This document shows, one piece after another, positions 8,551 to 16,949 of a stretch of DNA of 64,000 bases. The notes below the pieces were generated by a model that was not told the origin of the DNA, searched no databases, and saw only the letters and a list, made by a program, of their open reading frames with translations. Within the stretch, counting starts at the first letter, position 1. Each line of letters opens with the position of its first letter. The position numbers were made by a program, and so were the translations under genes. Source of the DNA: Curtobacterium pusillum (GTDB lineage Bacteria > Actinomycetota > Actinomycetes > Actinomycetales > Microbacteriaceae); NCBI RefSeq assembly GCF_013359865.1, contig NZ_JABMCE010000062.1:1-64000 (forward strand), given 5' to 3'.

Positions 8551-10140
8551 TCAGTCCCGGTCTTCCTGGTCGGTTCCGGCGGCGTCCCCGCCGCGGCTCG
8601 CGGACGCGCTGTCGGACGAGGTGTCCCCGACGAACGTGTCGTCGTCGTCCGCCCACAGTCCGGCGATGCGCTCCTGCTCGAGCTCGGCGCGGGCGGCGGC
8701 CTTCGCGTCCATGCGCTCGAAGTACTCCTCGCGACGCTCGTTGCGGGTCGGACGCGAGGTCGCCCCGATGCGCGCGTCGGTACCGCGGGCGCTCGTGATG
8801 AGCTCGGCGGTCGAGGTGAGCGTCGGCTCCCAGTCGAACACCGTGCCGCCGTCGCCACCGATGACCACGGTGGACCCGGCGACGGCGCCGGCCTTGAACA
8901 GGCCGTCCTCGACGCCGAGCTTCGCCAGGCGGTCGGCGAGGTAGCCGATCGCCTCTTCGTTGGTGAAGTCGGTCTGCTGGACCCAGCGCTCCGGCTTCGC
9001 GCCGCGGATGCGGTAGAAGCGGTGCTCCTCGCCGCCCTCGGCACGGATCGTGTACGGCTTGTCGTCGACGGCCTTCGGGCGGAGCACGATGCGCTCGGGC
9101 ACCGGTTCGGCGGTACGGGAGGCGCGGGCCTGCTCCACGACGTCGGCCAGTGCGAACGTCAGCTCGCGCAGGCCCTTGCGGGACGCGGTGGAGATCGCGA
9201 AGACGCGGTAGCCGCGTCCCTCGAGCTCTTCTCGCACGAAAGACGCCAGCTCTTCGGCCTCGGGCACGTCGACCTTGTTGAGGGCGATCATCTGCGGGCG
9301 TTCGAGCAGCGGCACCTGGCCCTCGGGGACCGGGTAGCGCTCGAGCTCACCGAGGATCACGTCGAGGTCGCTGATCGGGTCGCGGCCGGGGTCGAGCGTC
9401 GCGCAGTCGATGACGTGCAGCAGCGCTTCGCAGCGCTCGACGTGGCGGAGGAACTCGAGCCCGAGACCCTTGCCCTCCGACGCGCCCTCGATGAGCCCGG
9501 GGACGTCGGCGACGGTGAAGCGGGTGGAGCCGGACTCGACGACGCCGAGGTTCGGCGTGAGGGTCGTGAACGGGTAGTCGGCGATCTTCGGCTTCGCGGC
9601 GGAGATCGCGGCGATGAGCGAGGACTTGCCGGCGCTCGGGAACCCGACGAGTGCGACGTCGGCGATGGTCTTCAGCTCGAGGCTGACGTCGCCGGACCAC
9701 CCCTCGGTGCCGAGGAGCGCGAACCCGGGGGCCTTGCGCTTCGTGGTCGAGAGCGCGGCGTTGCCGAGACCCCCCTGGCCACCGGGGGCGATCACGACGC
9801 GCATGCCCGGCTCGGTCATGTCGGCGATCACCTCGCCGTCCTCGTCGTACACCACGGTGCCGATCGGCAGGGGCAGTTCGAGGGTCTCCCCGCTGATGCC
9901 GCTGCGCATGTCACCCATGCCGGGCTGCCCGTTGCGCGAGGAACGGTGCGGCGAGCGGTGGTACCCGAGCAGGGTCGTCACCTGCGGGTCGGCGACGAGG
10001 ACGATGTCGCCGCCGTCACCGCCGTTGCCGCCGTCCGGGCCGGCGAGGGGCTTGAACTTCTCACGGCGGACCGACACACAGCCGTTGCCGCCGTTCCCCG
10101 CGCTGAGGTGCAGGGTCACGCGGTCGACGAACGTCGCCAT
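8551..10140 (-). CDS. obgE: ribosome-associated GTPase ObgE/CgtA
   Basis: The 529-residue GTPase assists late 50S subunit assembly and links ribosome state to growth. The glycine-rich Obg fold spans about 1-158. The G domain has G1 GFPSAGKSS (166-174), G3 [10 protein letters not shown]4 NKVD and G5 STASRKG. An Obg C-terminal domain follows (about 345-420), then a charged acidic tail. Start ATG at 10140 carries an AGGAG Shine-Dalgarno; an in-frame upstream ATG is weaker. The order rplU-rpmA-obgE-proB-proA is conserved in Gram-positive bacteria. A strong terminator after rpmA separates it from the ribosomal genes. Confidence 0.97.
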   Translation of the reverse strand: MATFVDRVTLHLSAGNGGNGCVSVRREKFKPLAGPDGGNGGDGGDIVLVADPQVTTLLGYHRSPHRSSRNGQPGMGDMRSGISGETLELPLPIGTVVYDEDGEVIADMTEPGMRVVIAPGGQGGLGNAALSTTKRKAPGFALLGTEGWSGDVSLELKTIADVALVGFPSAGKSSLIAAISAAKPKIADYPFTTLTPNLGVVESGSTRFTVADVPGLIEGASEGKGLGLEFLRHVERCEALLHVIDCATLDPGRDPISDLDVILGELERYPVPEGQVPLLERPQMIALNKVDVPEAEELASFVREELEGRGYRVFAISTASRKGLRELTFALADVVEQARASRTAEPVPERIVLRPKAVDDKPYTIRAEGGEEHRFYRIRGAKPERWVQQTDFTNEEAIGYLADRLAKLGVEDGLFKAGAVAGSTVVIGGDGGTVFDWEPTLTSTAELITSARGTDARIGATSRPTRNERREEYFERMDAKAAARAELEQERIAGLWADDDDTFVGDTSSDSASASRGGDAAGTDQEDRD

Positions 10141-10160
10141 GGGTCCACTCCTAGGTGTTG

Positions 10161-10201
10161 CGAAAAGAACGGGAGGGGCGGGCACGTGGCCCGCCCCTCC
10201 C
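10161..10201 (-). terminator. rho-independent terminator of rplU-rpmA
   Basis: The minus-strand transcript forms a perfect 13-bp stem (arms at 10171-10183 and 10189-10201, 5-nt loop) followed by GTTCTTTT. It lies 24 bp beyond rpmA and just before the obgE start, so obgE needs read-through or a promoter in this gap. Confidence 0.88.
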
Positions 10202-10224
10202 GCAGAGTCTGATCGTCGTTGGCG

Positions 10225-10476
10225 TTACGCGTTGACGATGTTGACGACCTTGCGGCCGCCCTTGGTGCCGAACTCGACCGAACCGGCCGAGAGGGCGAAC
10301 AGCGTGTCGTCGCCACCACGGCCGACGTTGGCGCCCGGGTGGAAGTGGGTGCCGCGCTGGCGGAGGATGATCTCACCGGCGTTGACGACCTCGCCACCGA
10401 AGCGCTTCACGCCGAGGCGCTGTGCGTTCGAGTCACGACCGTTGCGAGTGGAGCTCGCACCCTTCTTGTGTGCCAT
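10225..10476 (-). CDS. rpmA: 50S ribosomal protein L27
   Basis: The 83-residue ribosomal protein reaches toward the peptidyl-transferase centre with its N-terminus. The start [17 protein letters not shown] is the universal form without the cleavable N-terminal extension found in some Firmicutes, so no Prp-type processing is expected. The body [27 protein letters not shown] is typical. It follows rplU by 14 bp and is followed by a strong terminator. Confidence 0.98.
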   Translation of the reverse strand: MAHKKGASSTRNGRDSNAQRLGVKRFGGEVVNAGEIILRQRGTHFHPGANVGRGGDDTLFALSAGSVEFGTKGGRKVVNIVNA

Positions 10477-10490
10477 CTTCTACTCCCGCC

Positions 10491-10799
10491 TTACGCGATC
10501 GAGGTGATCTTGACGCGGGTGAGCTCAGCGCGGAAACCCTGACGCTTCTTGTACCCGGTCTTGTTCTTGAACTTCTGGATGACGACCTTCGGACCGCGGA
10601 GGTCCTCGAGCACCTCGGCGGTGACGGTCACGTTGGCGAGCTCGGAAGCCGCCGACGTGATCTTGTCACCGTCCACGAGGAGCACCGGGGCGAGGTCGAT
10701 GTTGCCCTTGTCGTCGGCCTTGGCACGGTCGATCGTGATGATCGTGCCGACCTCGACCTTCTCCTGACGGCCGCCGGCGCGCACTACTGCGTAAACCAC
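10491..10799 (-). CDS. rplU: 50S ribosomal protein L21
   Basis: The 102-residue ribosomal protein binds 23S rRNA. The family pattern [17 protein letters not shown] at the start and [20 protein letters not shown] at the end are clear. The GTG start at 10799 has AAGGA 8 nt upstream and gives the standard length; an in-frame upstream ATG would add 16 unrelated residues. It is the first gene of rplU-rpmA and has a leader of roughly 120 nt, long for this genome. Confidence 0.96.
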   Translation of the reverse strand: MVYAVVRAGGRQEKVEVGTIITIDRAKADDKGNIDLAPVLLVDGDKITSAASELANVTVTAEVLEDLRGPKVVIQKFKNKTGYKKRQGFRAELTRVKITSIA

Positions 10800-10923
10800 G
10801 TGGAAATCCTTACGTAACTCTGCTTGAGGGAAGTCTCGGGTGCCCACTTCTGCACGAGCGGCTCCCGGTGACCCGGGCCCGATCGGCGACGCAGGCAGAA
10901 CGGCCCGCTGACACCAGGGATCG

Positions 10924-10953
10924 AGAATACTCGATGCCCCCAGGTCCGGTCAA
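10924..10953 (-). promoter_or_regulatory. promoter of rplU-rpmA
   Basis: On the minus strand TTGACC (10948-10953) and TATTCT (10924-10929) are separated by 18 nt, a good housekeeping sigma promoter. Transcription would start near 10917, leaving a leader of about 120 nt before rplU. The leader is GC-rich with possible hairpins and may hold autogenous control; no known leader family was recognised. Confidence 0.75.
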
Positions 10954-10976
10954 ACGGCGACACGTACGATTGCCGT

Positions 10977-11249
10977 GTGACCGTGCTGATCGACCCGCCG
11001 ACGTGGCCCGCACACGACACTCTGTGGTCGCACCTCGTCAGTGACACATCATACGACGAGCTGCACGCGTTCGCCGACCGGGCCGGCGTCCCCCGTCGCG
11101 CGTTCGACCACGACCACTACGACGTGCCGCTGGCGCGGTACGAGGAACTCGTCGCCGCCGGAGCCACGGCGGTCACCGGGCGGGAGCTGGTGCTCCGGTT
11201 GATCGGCAGCGGGCTCCGCGTGGCGCAGCGGGACAAGCGCGCGTTCTGA
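10977..11249 (+). CDS. DUF4031 family protein
   Basis: The 90-residue protein matches the DUF4031 pattern: MTVLIDPPTWPAH at the start, LVSDTSYDELHAFADRAGVPRRAFDHDHYDVP in the middle and VTGRELVLRLIGSGLR near the end. Function is unknown. The histidine/aspartate-rich centre suggests a metal or nucleotide site, but that is conjecture. The GTG start at 10977 has no Shine-Dalgarno; TACGAT (10965-10970) ends 6 nt before it, so the mRNA is probably leaderless. It diverges from the rplU promoter. Confidence 0.85.
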   Translation: MTVLIDPPTWPAHDTLWSHLVSDTSYDELHAFADRAGVPRRAFDHDHYDVPLARYEELVAAGATAVTGRELVLRLIGSGLRVAQRDKRAF

Positions 11250-11283
11250 GGTCGCCTCTCGCGGCCGTCGCCCGTCGATCGCG

Positions 11284-11297
11284 GGCCTGGAGGCGCA
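11284..11297 (+). repeat. dispersed GGAGGCGCGG element, copy 2
   Basis: GGCCTGGAGGCGCA lies 35 bp after the DUF4031 gene, in the gap before the convergent membrane-protein gene. It is a single arm with no obvious partner. Confidence 0.6.
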
Positions 11298-11358
11298 GCT
11301 CACCCCCGACGCTCCTCCTGCGACCGCCTGTGGCACGGCGCACGGCGGCGCTCACGCT

Positions 11359-11396
11359 CAGCGCGCCGCTCACGGGTCAGCGCGCCGCTCACGGGT
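11359..11396. repeat. 19-bp perfect tandem repeat at a gene end
   Basis: The unit CAGCGCGCCGCTCACGGGT occurs twice back to back (11359-11377 and 11378-11396) and begins a third time. The second copy ends at the stop codon of the membrane-protein gene on the minus strand. Slippage here would alter only the 3' end of that transcript. Confidence 0.8.
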
Positions 11397-12238
11397 CAGC
11401 GGGGCGCCGGACCACCCCACGGGTCGGACGGCGGCTGCTGGACCCCGTGCGGCGGCACGGGTGGCTGCGGCGCTCGTGGCTGCGGCGCCGGCTGCACGGT
11501 CGCGGGCGGCACGGCGTCGGCGGGACGCACGGTGCCGGGCGTTCCCGGGGAACCCGGCGCTCGGTGCCCGCCACGGGGACGCCCCAGCCAGAGCCACGCC
11601 GCGGTCGACGTGGCGAGGAGCATCAGCGTGAACGGCACACCGTTCTGCAGCGGCGTGGTGACGATGTCGATCACGAGACGCGCTCCCCCGTACCGGACGG
11701 CGCCGACGGACCCGGTGAAGACCCCGACGAGGGCGAGCGCGATCGTGCCGGCAGCCCCGGCGAGCACGGCCCGGAGCAGCACCGTCGGCAGCGGGCTCCG
11801 GCGGGCGATCGGGGTGAGGAACGCGAGCGCGAGGAAGGCCCCCGCGTAGAACGGGAACGGTGCGGCGAAGACCCCGCTGACGAACCCGCCGATGAGGCTG
11901 TTGCCGGTCCCGTACGACGAGAACGGGTGCACGACGAGCGAGGCGCCGAGCAGTCCGATCAGGCCGGAGACGAACTCGACGAGGACGATCGACACGACGG
12001 CGATGAGCGCCCCGGCCGTGTTCGTGACCGAGGCCCCCGGGGCGAACGCCCGTCGCGGGTCGGCCGGCGCGCGGGGTGGCCGTGGTGGCGCGTACGAGCC
12101 GCCGGACTGCGGCGCACCGTACGGTCCTCCGGCCTGCGGCGCCCCGTACGGGGGCGCGGGCGGAGCGGGCTGCGACCAGCCCGCTCCGTAGTACCCGCGG
12201 TCCTGCTGCGACCGCTGGGGGTCGCCAGGGTTCGACAT
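11396..12238 (-). CDS. hypothetical proline-rich multi-pass membrane protein
   Basis: The 280-residue protein has a proline/glycine/tyrosine-rich N-terminus (about 1-65, PYGAPQAGGPYGAPQSGG) and four or five hydrophobic segments between about 75 and 220. A Pro-rich C-terminal tail (about 225-280) follows. Both tails should lie in the cytoplasm or be disordered. It starts 2 bp after the RNase E/G stop codon, so it is probably coupled to that gene. No family was recognised. Confidence 0.72.
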   Translation of the reverse strand: MSNPGDPQRSQQDRGYYGAGWSQPAPPAPPYGAPQAGGPYGAPQSGGSYAPPRPPRAPADPRRAFAPGASVTNTAGALIAVVSIVLVEFVSGLIGLLGASLVVHPFSSYGTGNSLIGGFVSGVFAAPFPFYAGAFLALAFLTPIARRSPLPTVLLRAVLAGAAGTIALALVGVFTGSVGAVRYGGARLVIDIVTTPLQNGVPFTLMLLATSTAAWLWLGRPRGGHRAPGSPGTPGTVRPADAVPPATVQPAPQPRAPQPPVPPHGVQQPPSDPWGGPAPR

Positions 12239-12240
12239 CC

Positions 12241-14991
12241 TCAGTTCCCCAGGATCACGGCGCCGTCGTCGGTGGCGTCGCCCTCGGCGGTCGCCGGTGC
12301 ACTGATGCTCGGCGACGACACCCGACGCGACCGCGAACGGCCCTGCCCCGGCTGCTTCGGCTCCGGCAGCGCCTGCAGGACGGAGTCGAGCAGGGACTCG
12401 GCGTCACCGCTCACCTTGCGCGGCTCGCGCTTCGTGGCGGCGATCGGGATGTCGAGGATCGCGACCGACGTCTCGGCCGGGGTCACCGGGGCGCTCGAGC
12501 TGACCCGGCGACGCGTGGGGGCCTTCGCGGGGGCCTCGTCCGCGATCGGGGCGGCTGCCGGAGCGGCCTCCGGCGCGGGCGCGGGCGCCGACGCGTCGGC
12601 CGTGCCGACGTCGGCCGCAGCGGGAGCAGCGGGAGCGTCGACAGCACCGTCGTTCGACGAGGTCGACGAGGTCGATGAAGTCGACTCCGGAGCGCCGGCC
12701 CCTCGGCCACCACGGCGCCGACGACGCTTCGAACCCGAGGCCTGCTCCCCGTGCTCCTGCGACTCCGACGCAGCAGGAGCCTCGGGCGCGGACGTCTCCG
12801 GAGCGGACACCGGCGTGGCGGCACCCTCGTGCTCCTCGTGCGGGATGGTCGACGCCGCGATGCGGGACAGTGCGTTCTTCACGTCGTCCGTGATCTGGTG
12901 CGTCTGCGAGGACGACCCGTTCGACGAACCGCCGTTCGACGACCCGGAGGCGCCGCCCCCGTTGCCGTTCCCGCCGTTGCCGTTGCCGCCGCGGCCCTTG
13001 CGACGGCTCTTCGAGGGCCCGGGGTCGGCGTTGTTGTCGTTGACCTTCGCGTTGACCTCGTCGAGGGACTCGCGGAGCCCGACGCCGATCTTCTTGCGGG
13101 TCATCTGCACGAGGCCGAGCGAGGTCACCTCGGCGACCTGGTGCTTCGTGCGGTCGCGGCTGAGGCACTCGACGAGCCGGCGCAGCACGAGGTCGCGGTT
13201 CGACTCGAGCACCATGTCGATGAAGTCGACGACGATGATGCCGCCGATGTCGCGCAGGCGGAGCTGACGGACGATCTCCTCCGCCGCCTCGAGGTTGTTC
13301 TTCGTGACCGTCTCCTCGAGGTTGCCGCCGGATCCGACGAACTTCCCCGTGTTGACGTCGATGACGGTCATGGCCTCGGTGCGGTCGATCACGAGCGAAC
13401 CGCCCGAGGGCAGCCACACCTTGCGGTCGAGCGCCTTCTCGATCTGCTCGTTGAGGCGGTACTCCTCGAACGAGTCCGGGCCGTCGTACAGCTCGACGCG
13501 GTCCTTGAGGTCCGGCGCGACCGCGGTGAGGTACTCGTCGATGGTGGACCGGGCGGACTCACCGTCGATGATGAGCTTCGTGAAGTCCTCGTTGAAGACG
13601 TCGCGGACGATCTTCACGAGCAGGTCGGGCTCCGAGTGGAGCATGACCGGCGCCTGACCGTTGGCGACCTTCTTCTGGATGGCCTCCCACTGGCTGGTGA
13701 GGCGCTGCACGTCGCGGGTGAGCTGTTCCTCGGTGGCGCCCTCGGCAGCGGTGCGGACGATGACGCCGGCGTGCTCCGGGAGGACCTCCTTGAGGATCTT
13801 CTTGAGGCGCGCGCGCTCGGTGTCCGGGAGCTTGCGGGAGATGCCGTTCATCGAGCCGTTCGGCACGTAGACGAGGTACCGGCCGGGCAGCGAGACCTGG
13901 CTGGTCAGACGGGCGCCCTTGTGGCCGACCGGGTCCTTCGTCACCTGCACGAGGACCTTGTCGCCCGGCTTGAGCGCGGCTTCGATGCGGCGTCCGTGGT
14001 TGCCGGTGTCGACCGAGGCCCAGTCGACCTCGCCCGCGTACAGCACGGCGTTGCGCCCACGACCGATGTCGACGAACGCCGCCTCCATCGACGGCAGCAC
14101 GTTCTGGACCTTGCCGAGGTACACGTTGCCGATGAGCGACACGTTGTGCGACTTCGTCACGTAGTGCTCGGCGAGGACGTTGTCCTCGAGCACGCCGATC
14201 TCGATCTTCGAGGAGCTCGACCGGACGATCATCTGGCGGTCGACGCTCTCGCGGCGGGCGAGGAACTCGTCCTCGGTGACGACCTGGCGACGGCGGCCGG
14301 CGTCGCGCCCGTCGCGGCGACGCTGCTTCTTCGCCTCGAGCCGCGTCGAGCCCTTCACCTTCTGCGGCTCGGTGATGTACTCGACCTCGCGACGGCGGGG
14401 CTCCTGGTGGTCGCGCGGCTCGCGCGGCTCCCGGTCGGCGCTCGTGCCACGGCGACGCGAACGGCGGCGGCCGCCGTGTTCCTCGTCGTCCTCTTCCGCA
14501 CGGGGCGCGCGGTGCGGCAGCTCCGGCAGGACCGGGGCGTGGAAGATCAGGCTGAGGGTGCTCGTCGCCTTCGGGACGAACGGCTCCTCGACAGCCGGCT
14601 GCTCCGGCTCGGCCGGCGCTGCGGCGGGTTCCGGATCCGGACTGGAGGCGCGGGTCGTCTCCGCCTCGTCGCTCGCCGCACCCGATCCGGTCGCGTCCAC
14701 CACCGGCAGGTCGCCGGTGACCGTGCTCACGTCGTGCGGCTCGTCGCTCGGGGCGGCGACCGCCTCGACCTCGAGCGACACCGCCGCCGCGACAGCGGTC
14801 GGCGCGGCCGCAGCGGGCGCGGTGACCCGCTCGTCGGTCGGCGCGACCGTCTGGTCGACGGGAGCCGCCTGCGCGACGTCCCCACGTGCCTCCTGGCCGG
14901 CCGACCGGGCGCGACGACCGCCGAACAGGCGGCTGCGGCGCTTCGGCGCGACTTCTTCGTTGTTCGTGTTGTCGTTGTTCTGCTCCACCAT
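12241..14991 (-). CDS. rne: ribonuclease E/G family protein without the zinc-link cysteines
   Basis: The 916-residue endoribonuclease of the RNase E/G family should process rRNA and turn over mRNA. A disordered acidic/basic N-terminal extension (about 1-265) precedes an S1-like segment (VSLIGNVYLGKVQNVLPSMEAAFVDIG, near 300). The DNase I-like catalytic core has aspartates in DVNTGKF (about 542) and VVDFIDM (about 587). After QMTRKK (about 627) the usual CxxC zinc-link that joins subunits in E. coli RNase E is absent. The chain goes directly into RESLDEVNAKVNDNN and a long low-complexity tail. One in-frame copy of the dispersed element encodes RASSP near residue 113. Confidence 0.92.
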   Translation of the reverse strand: MVEQNNDNTNNEEVAPKRRSRLFGGRRARSAGQEARGDVAQAAPVDQTVAPTDERVTAPAAAAPTAVAAAVSLEVEAVAAPSDEPHDVSTVTGDLPVVDATGSGAASDEAETTRASSPDPEPAAAPAEPEQPAVEEPFVPKATSTLSLIFHAPVLPELPHRAPRAEEDDEEHGGRRRSRRRGTSADREPREPRDHQEPRRREVEYITEPQKVKGSTRLEAKKQRRRDGRDAGRRRQVVTEDEFLARRESVDRQMIVRSSSSKIEIGVLEDNVLAEHYVTKSHNVSLIGNVYLGKVQNVLPSMEAAFVDIGRGRNAVLYAGEVDWASVDTGNHGRRIEAALKPGDKVLVQVTKDPVGHKGARLTSQVSLPGRYLVYVPNGSMNGISRKLPDTERARLKKILKEVLPEHAGVIVRTAAEGATEEQLTRDVQRLTSQWEAIQKKVANGQAPVMLHSEPDLLVKIVRDVFNEDFTKLIIDGESARSTIDEYLTAVAPDLKDRVELYDGPDSFEEYRLNEQIEKALDRKVWLPSGGSLVIDRTEAMTVIDVNTGKFVGSGGNLEETVTKNNLEAAEEIVRQLRLRDIGGIIVVDFIDMVLESNRDLVLRRLVECLSRDRTKHQVAEVTSLGLVQMTRKKIGVGLRESLDEVNAKVNDNNADPGPSKSRRKGRGGNGNGGNGNGGGASGSSNGGSSNGSSSQTHQITDDVKNALSRIAASTIPHEEHEGAATPVSAPETSAPEAPAASESQEHGEQASGSKRRRRRGGRGAGAPESTSSTSSTSSNDGAVDAPAAPAAADVGTADASAPAPAPEAAPAAAPIADEAPAKAPTRRRVSSSAPVTPAETSVAILDIPIAATKREPRKVSGDAESLLDSVLQALPEPKQPGQGRSRSRRVSSPSISAPATAEGDATDDGAVILGN
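14640..14653 (+). repeat. dispersed GGAGGCGCGG element, copy 3 (inside rne)
   Basis: GACTGGAGGCGCGG in plus reading lies in the disordered N-terminal extension of RNase E/G, where the opposite strand reads R-A-S-S-P. It keeps the reading frame. Confidence 0.6.
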
Positions 14992-15322
14992 GGACCTGGT
15001 GCACTCCTTGACCCCGCTCGCGCCCGTGACGGACGGCGGGAATTCTGTAGTTGTAGCGGGCGGCGTCCACGCCCCCGCGTTCGCTGTCTTGTGACCGGTG
15101 CGTCAACTTGTGGTGTCCGCTGCCGTTCCGTGTCGGGCACCCGGCCCGACCGGCTCGGCGTCGGAGTGACGCGCGTCCCGGTCACGGCACGCTCTCACCG
15201 CGCCTGATCGTCCGGGCTGCGCCCGGAAAGCTTTCGTCGTCGTGCGGATGGCCGCACGACCTCCAGCGATTATCGCATGCCGCACCGGGAAAGGACCGGA
15301 ACGGACATGCGATGATGACGCC
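14992..15322. other. 331-bp divergent intergenic region, rne / VKOR
   Basis: No gene is supported here. Toward rne (minus) there is a possible -35 TTGACG near 15110-15115 and TACAACTACAGA near 15045, leaving a fairly long rne leader, as in autoregulated RNase E genes. Toward VKOR (plus), GATGAT (15311-15316) ends 6 nt before the GTG start. Several short GC-rich inverted repeats are present. Confidence 0.5.
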
Positions 15323-15925
15323 GTGAGCACGCCTGCACCTGCCGCCCGCCGTCCGATCGCCATGGCGGTCTTCCTCCTGATCACCGGCGCGGTCGGTCTG
15401 TACGGCTCCTTCTCGCTCGTGCTGGACGAGTTCGCGAAGTACGCGGACCCCAAGAAGGTGCTGTCCTGCGACGTCAACCCGTTCATCAGCTGCTCGGACG
15501 TGATGGCGAGCTGGCAGGGGCACCTGTTCAGCTTCCCGAACCCGCTGCTCGGCGTGATGGGGTTCGTCGCGCCGATCGCCGTCGCCGTCATGCTGCTCGC
15601 CGGTTTCCGGAACGGTTCACGCTGGTTCTGGATCGCCTTCAACGTCGGCGTCTTCGTGGCGTGGGTGTTCGTGACGTGGCTGTTCACCCAGACCGTGTGG
15701 TTCATCGGGGCCCTGTGCCCGTGGTGCATGCTCGTCTGGTCGATGACCATCCCGATGTTCTGGGTGTTCACGATCTGGAACGCCGCGCAGGGCCGGTTCG
15801 GTGCGGGCACCCAGCGAGTCGGACGCGTGCTGCTGCCCTTCTGCTGGGCCTTCCCCCTCGCGAACTACCTGTTCATCGTCGTGACGATCATCATCAAGTT
15901 CCCGACGCTCCTTTCGGCCTTCTGA
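15323..15925 (+). CDS. vitamin K epoxide reductase family protein
   Basis: The 200-residue membrane protein has four or five transmembrane segments. It has the two VKOR cysteine pairs: C49 and C57 in the loop after the first helix, and CPWC (132-135) in the quinone-side active site. It should reoxidise periplasmic-side thioredoxin-like proteins and pass electrons to menaquinone, replacing DsbB. The DsbA-like gene 100 bp downstream on the same strand is the likely partner. The GTG start at 15323 lies 6 nt after GATGAT, suggesting a leaderless mRNA. A longer frame upstream is unsupported. Confidence 0.92.
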   Translation: MSTPAPAARRPIAMAVFLLITGAVGLYGSFSLVLDEFAKYADPKKVLSCDVNPFISCSDVMASWQGHLFSFPNPLLGVMGFVAPIAVAVMLLAGFRNGSRWFWIAFNVGVFVAWVFVTWLFTQTVWFIGALCPWCMLVWSMTIPMFWVFTIWNAAQGRFGAGTQRVGRVLLPFCWAFPLANYLFIVVTIIIKFPTLLSAF

Positions 15926-16025
15926 ACCTCCGCTGGACGTTGTCGATGACGCGTCATCGAATTCCTGGTTCCTTCCCAGCGAGGACGGCCGACCGCCGTC
16001 GGGCCAGCACCTACGCTCGGAGTCG

Positions 16026-16877
16026 ATGAGCGAGAACGAGAGCAAGAAGGCCCGGCGGGAGGCGGCGCGGGAACGCGCACGCCTGGCCCGCGCGAAGGAG
16101 CAGGCGCGTCGTCGCCGCAACCGGACGCTGGGGATCAGCGGGATCATCGTCGGCGGTCTCGCGGTGGTCGCGATCGTCGTCGTGGTGATCGCGAACTCGG
16201 TGCAGCCCGCCGGCCCCGGCCCGAAGAACATGGCGAGCGACGGGATCCTCTTCCAGGGGTCGAACGGCAAGGTCGTCCCGGTCGAGACGAAGGCCGTCCC
16301 CGAGGGCGGGAAGCCGACCCCGACGAAGCAGGACGACTCGGTCGCGAACATCACCGTGTACTCGGACTACATGTGCCCGTACTGCAACCAGTTCGAGACC
16401 AGCCAGATGTCCCAGATCCAGCAGTGGGTGCAGGACGGTTCGGCGACGCTCGAGCTGCACCCGTTCAACCTGCTCGACAGCTCGTCGCTCGGCTCGAAGT
16501 ACTCGACCCGCTCCGCCGCCGCGGCCGCCTGCGTCGCGAACTACGACCCCGACGCGTTCCTGGCGTTCAACACCTCGCTCTACGAGAACCAGCCGTCCGA
16601 GAGCACCCGCGGTCTCACGAACGACAAGCTCGCGTCCCTGGCGAAGGAAGCCGGCGCGACGAACGCGAACGTCGCGTCGTGCATCAGGGACCAGAGGTTC
16701 GCCGGGTGGGTCGCGGACGCCACGAACCGTGTGCTCAACGACGAGATCCCGAACTCGTCGCTCGACAAGGTCACGAGCACCCCGACGGTCATCGTCAACG
16801 GGAAGCAGTACAGCGGCTCGCTCACCGACACCGACGCGTTCGCCGCGTTCGTGGAGCAGAACGGCGCCGCCGCGTAG
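16026..16877 (+). CDS. membrane-anchored DsbA-like thioredoxin protein
   Basis: The 283-residue protein has a strongly basic N-terminus (about 8-33), one membrane anchor (about 35-58) and an extracytoplasmic DsbA/thioredoxin_4 domain. The redox motif is CPYC (117-120), and a cis-proline lies in STPTVIVNG near 250. Two further cysteines (about 164 and 217) could form a structural disulfide. It should oxidise exported proteins and be recharged by the VKOR upstream. It is converged on by a paralogue with CPVC; a 21-bp perfect inverted repeat separates the two genes. Confidence 0.92.
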   Translation: MSENESKKARREAARERARLARAKEQARRRRNRTLGISGIIVGGLAVVAIVVVVIANSVQPAGPGPKNMASDGILFQGSNGKVVPVETKAVPEGGKPTPTKQDDSVANITVYSDYMCPYCNQFETSQMSQIQQWVQDGSATLELHPFNLLDSSSLGSKYSTRSAAAAACVANYDPDAFLAFNTSLYENQPSESTRGLTNDKLASLAKEAGATNANVASCIRDQRFAGWVADATNRVLNDEIPNSSLDKVTSTPTVIVNGKQYSGSLTDTDAFAAFVEQNGAAA

Positions 16878-16888
16878 GCCCACCGCGC

Positions 16889-16941
16889 CGTACGACGTCG
16901 GCCCCCGCTTCCGGATCGGGAGCGGGGGCCGACGTCGTACG
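16889..16941. terminator. bidirectional terminator hairpin between the two DsbA-like genes
   Basis: Perfect inverted arms of 21 bp (16889-16909 and 16921-16941) surround an 11-nt loop. It lies 11 bp past one stop codon and 8 bp past the other, so it can end both transcripts. There is no long U-run on either strand. Confidence 0.75.
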
Positions 16942-16949
16942 GGATCGGG

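Noticed and set aside
5989..10212. A 1407-codon open frame on the plus strand
   Set aside because: It lies antisense to nadD, proA, proB, obgE and rpmA, is rich in Arg/Asp/Gly/Val, and shows no domain. Long antisense frames are expected at this GC content.
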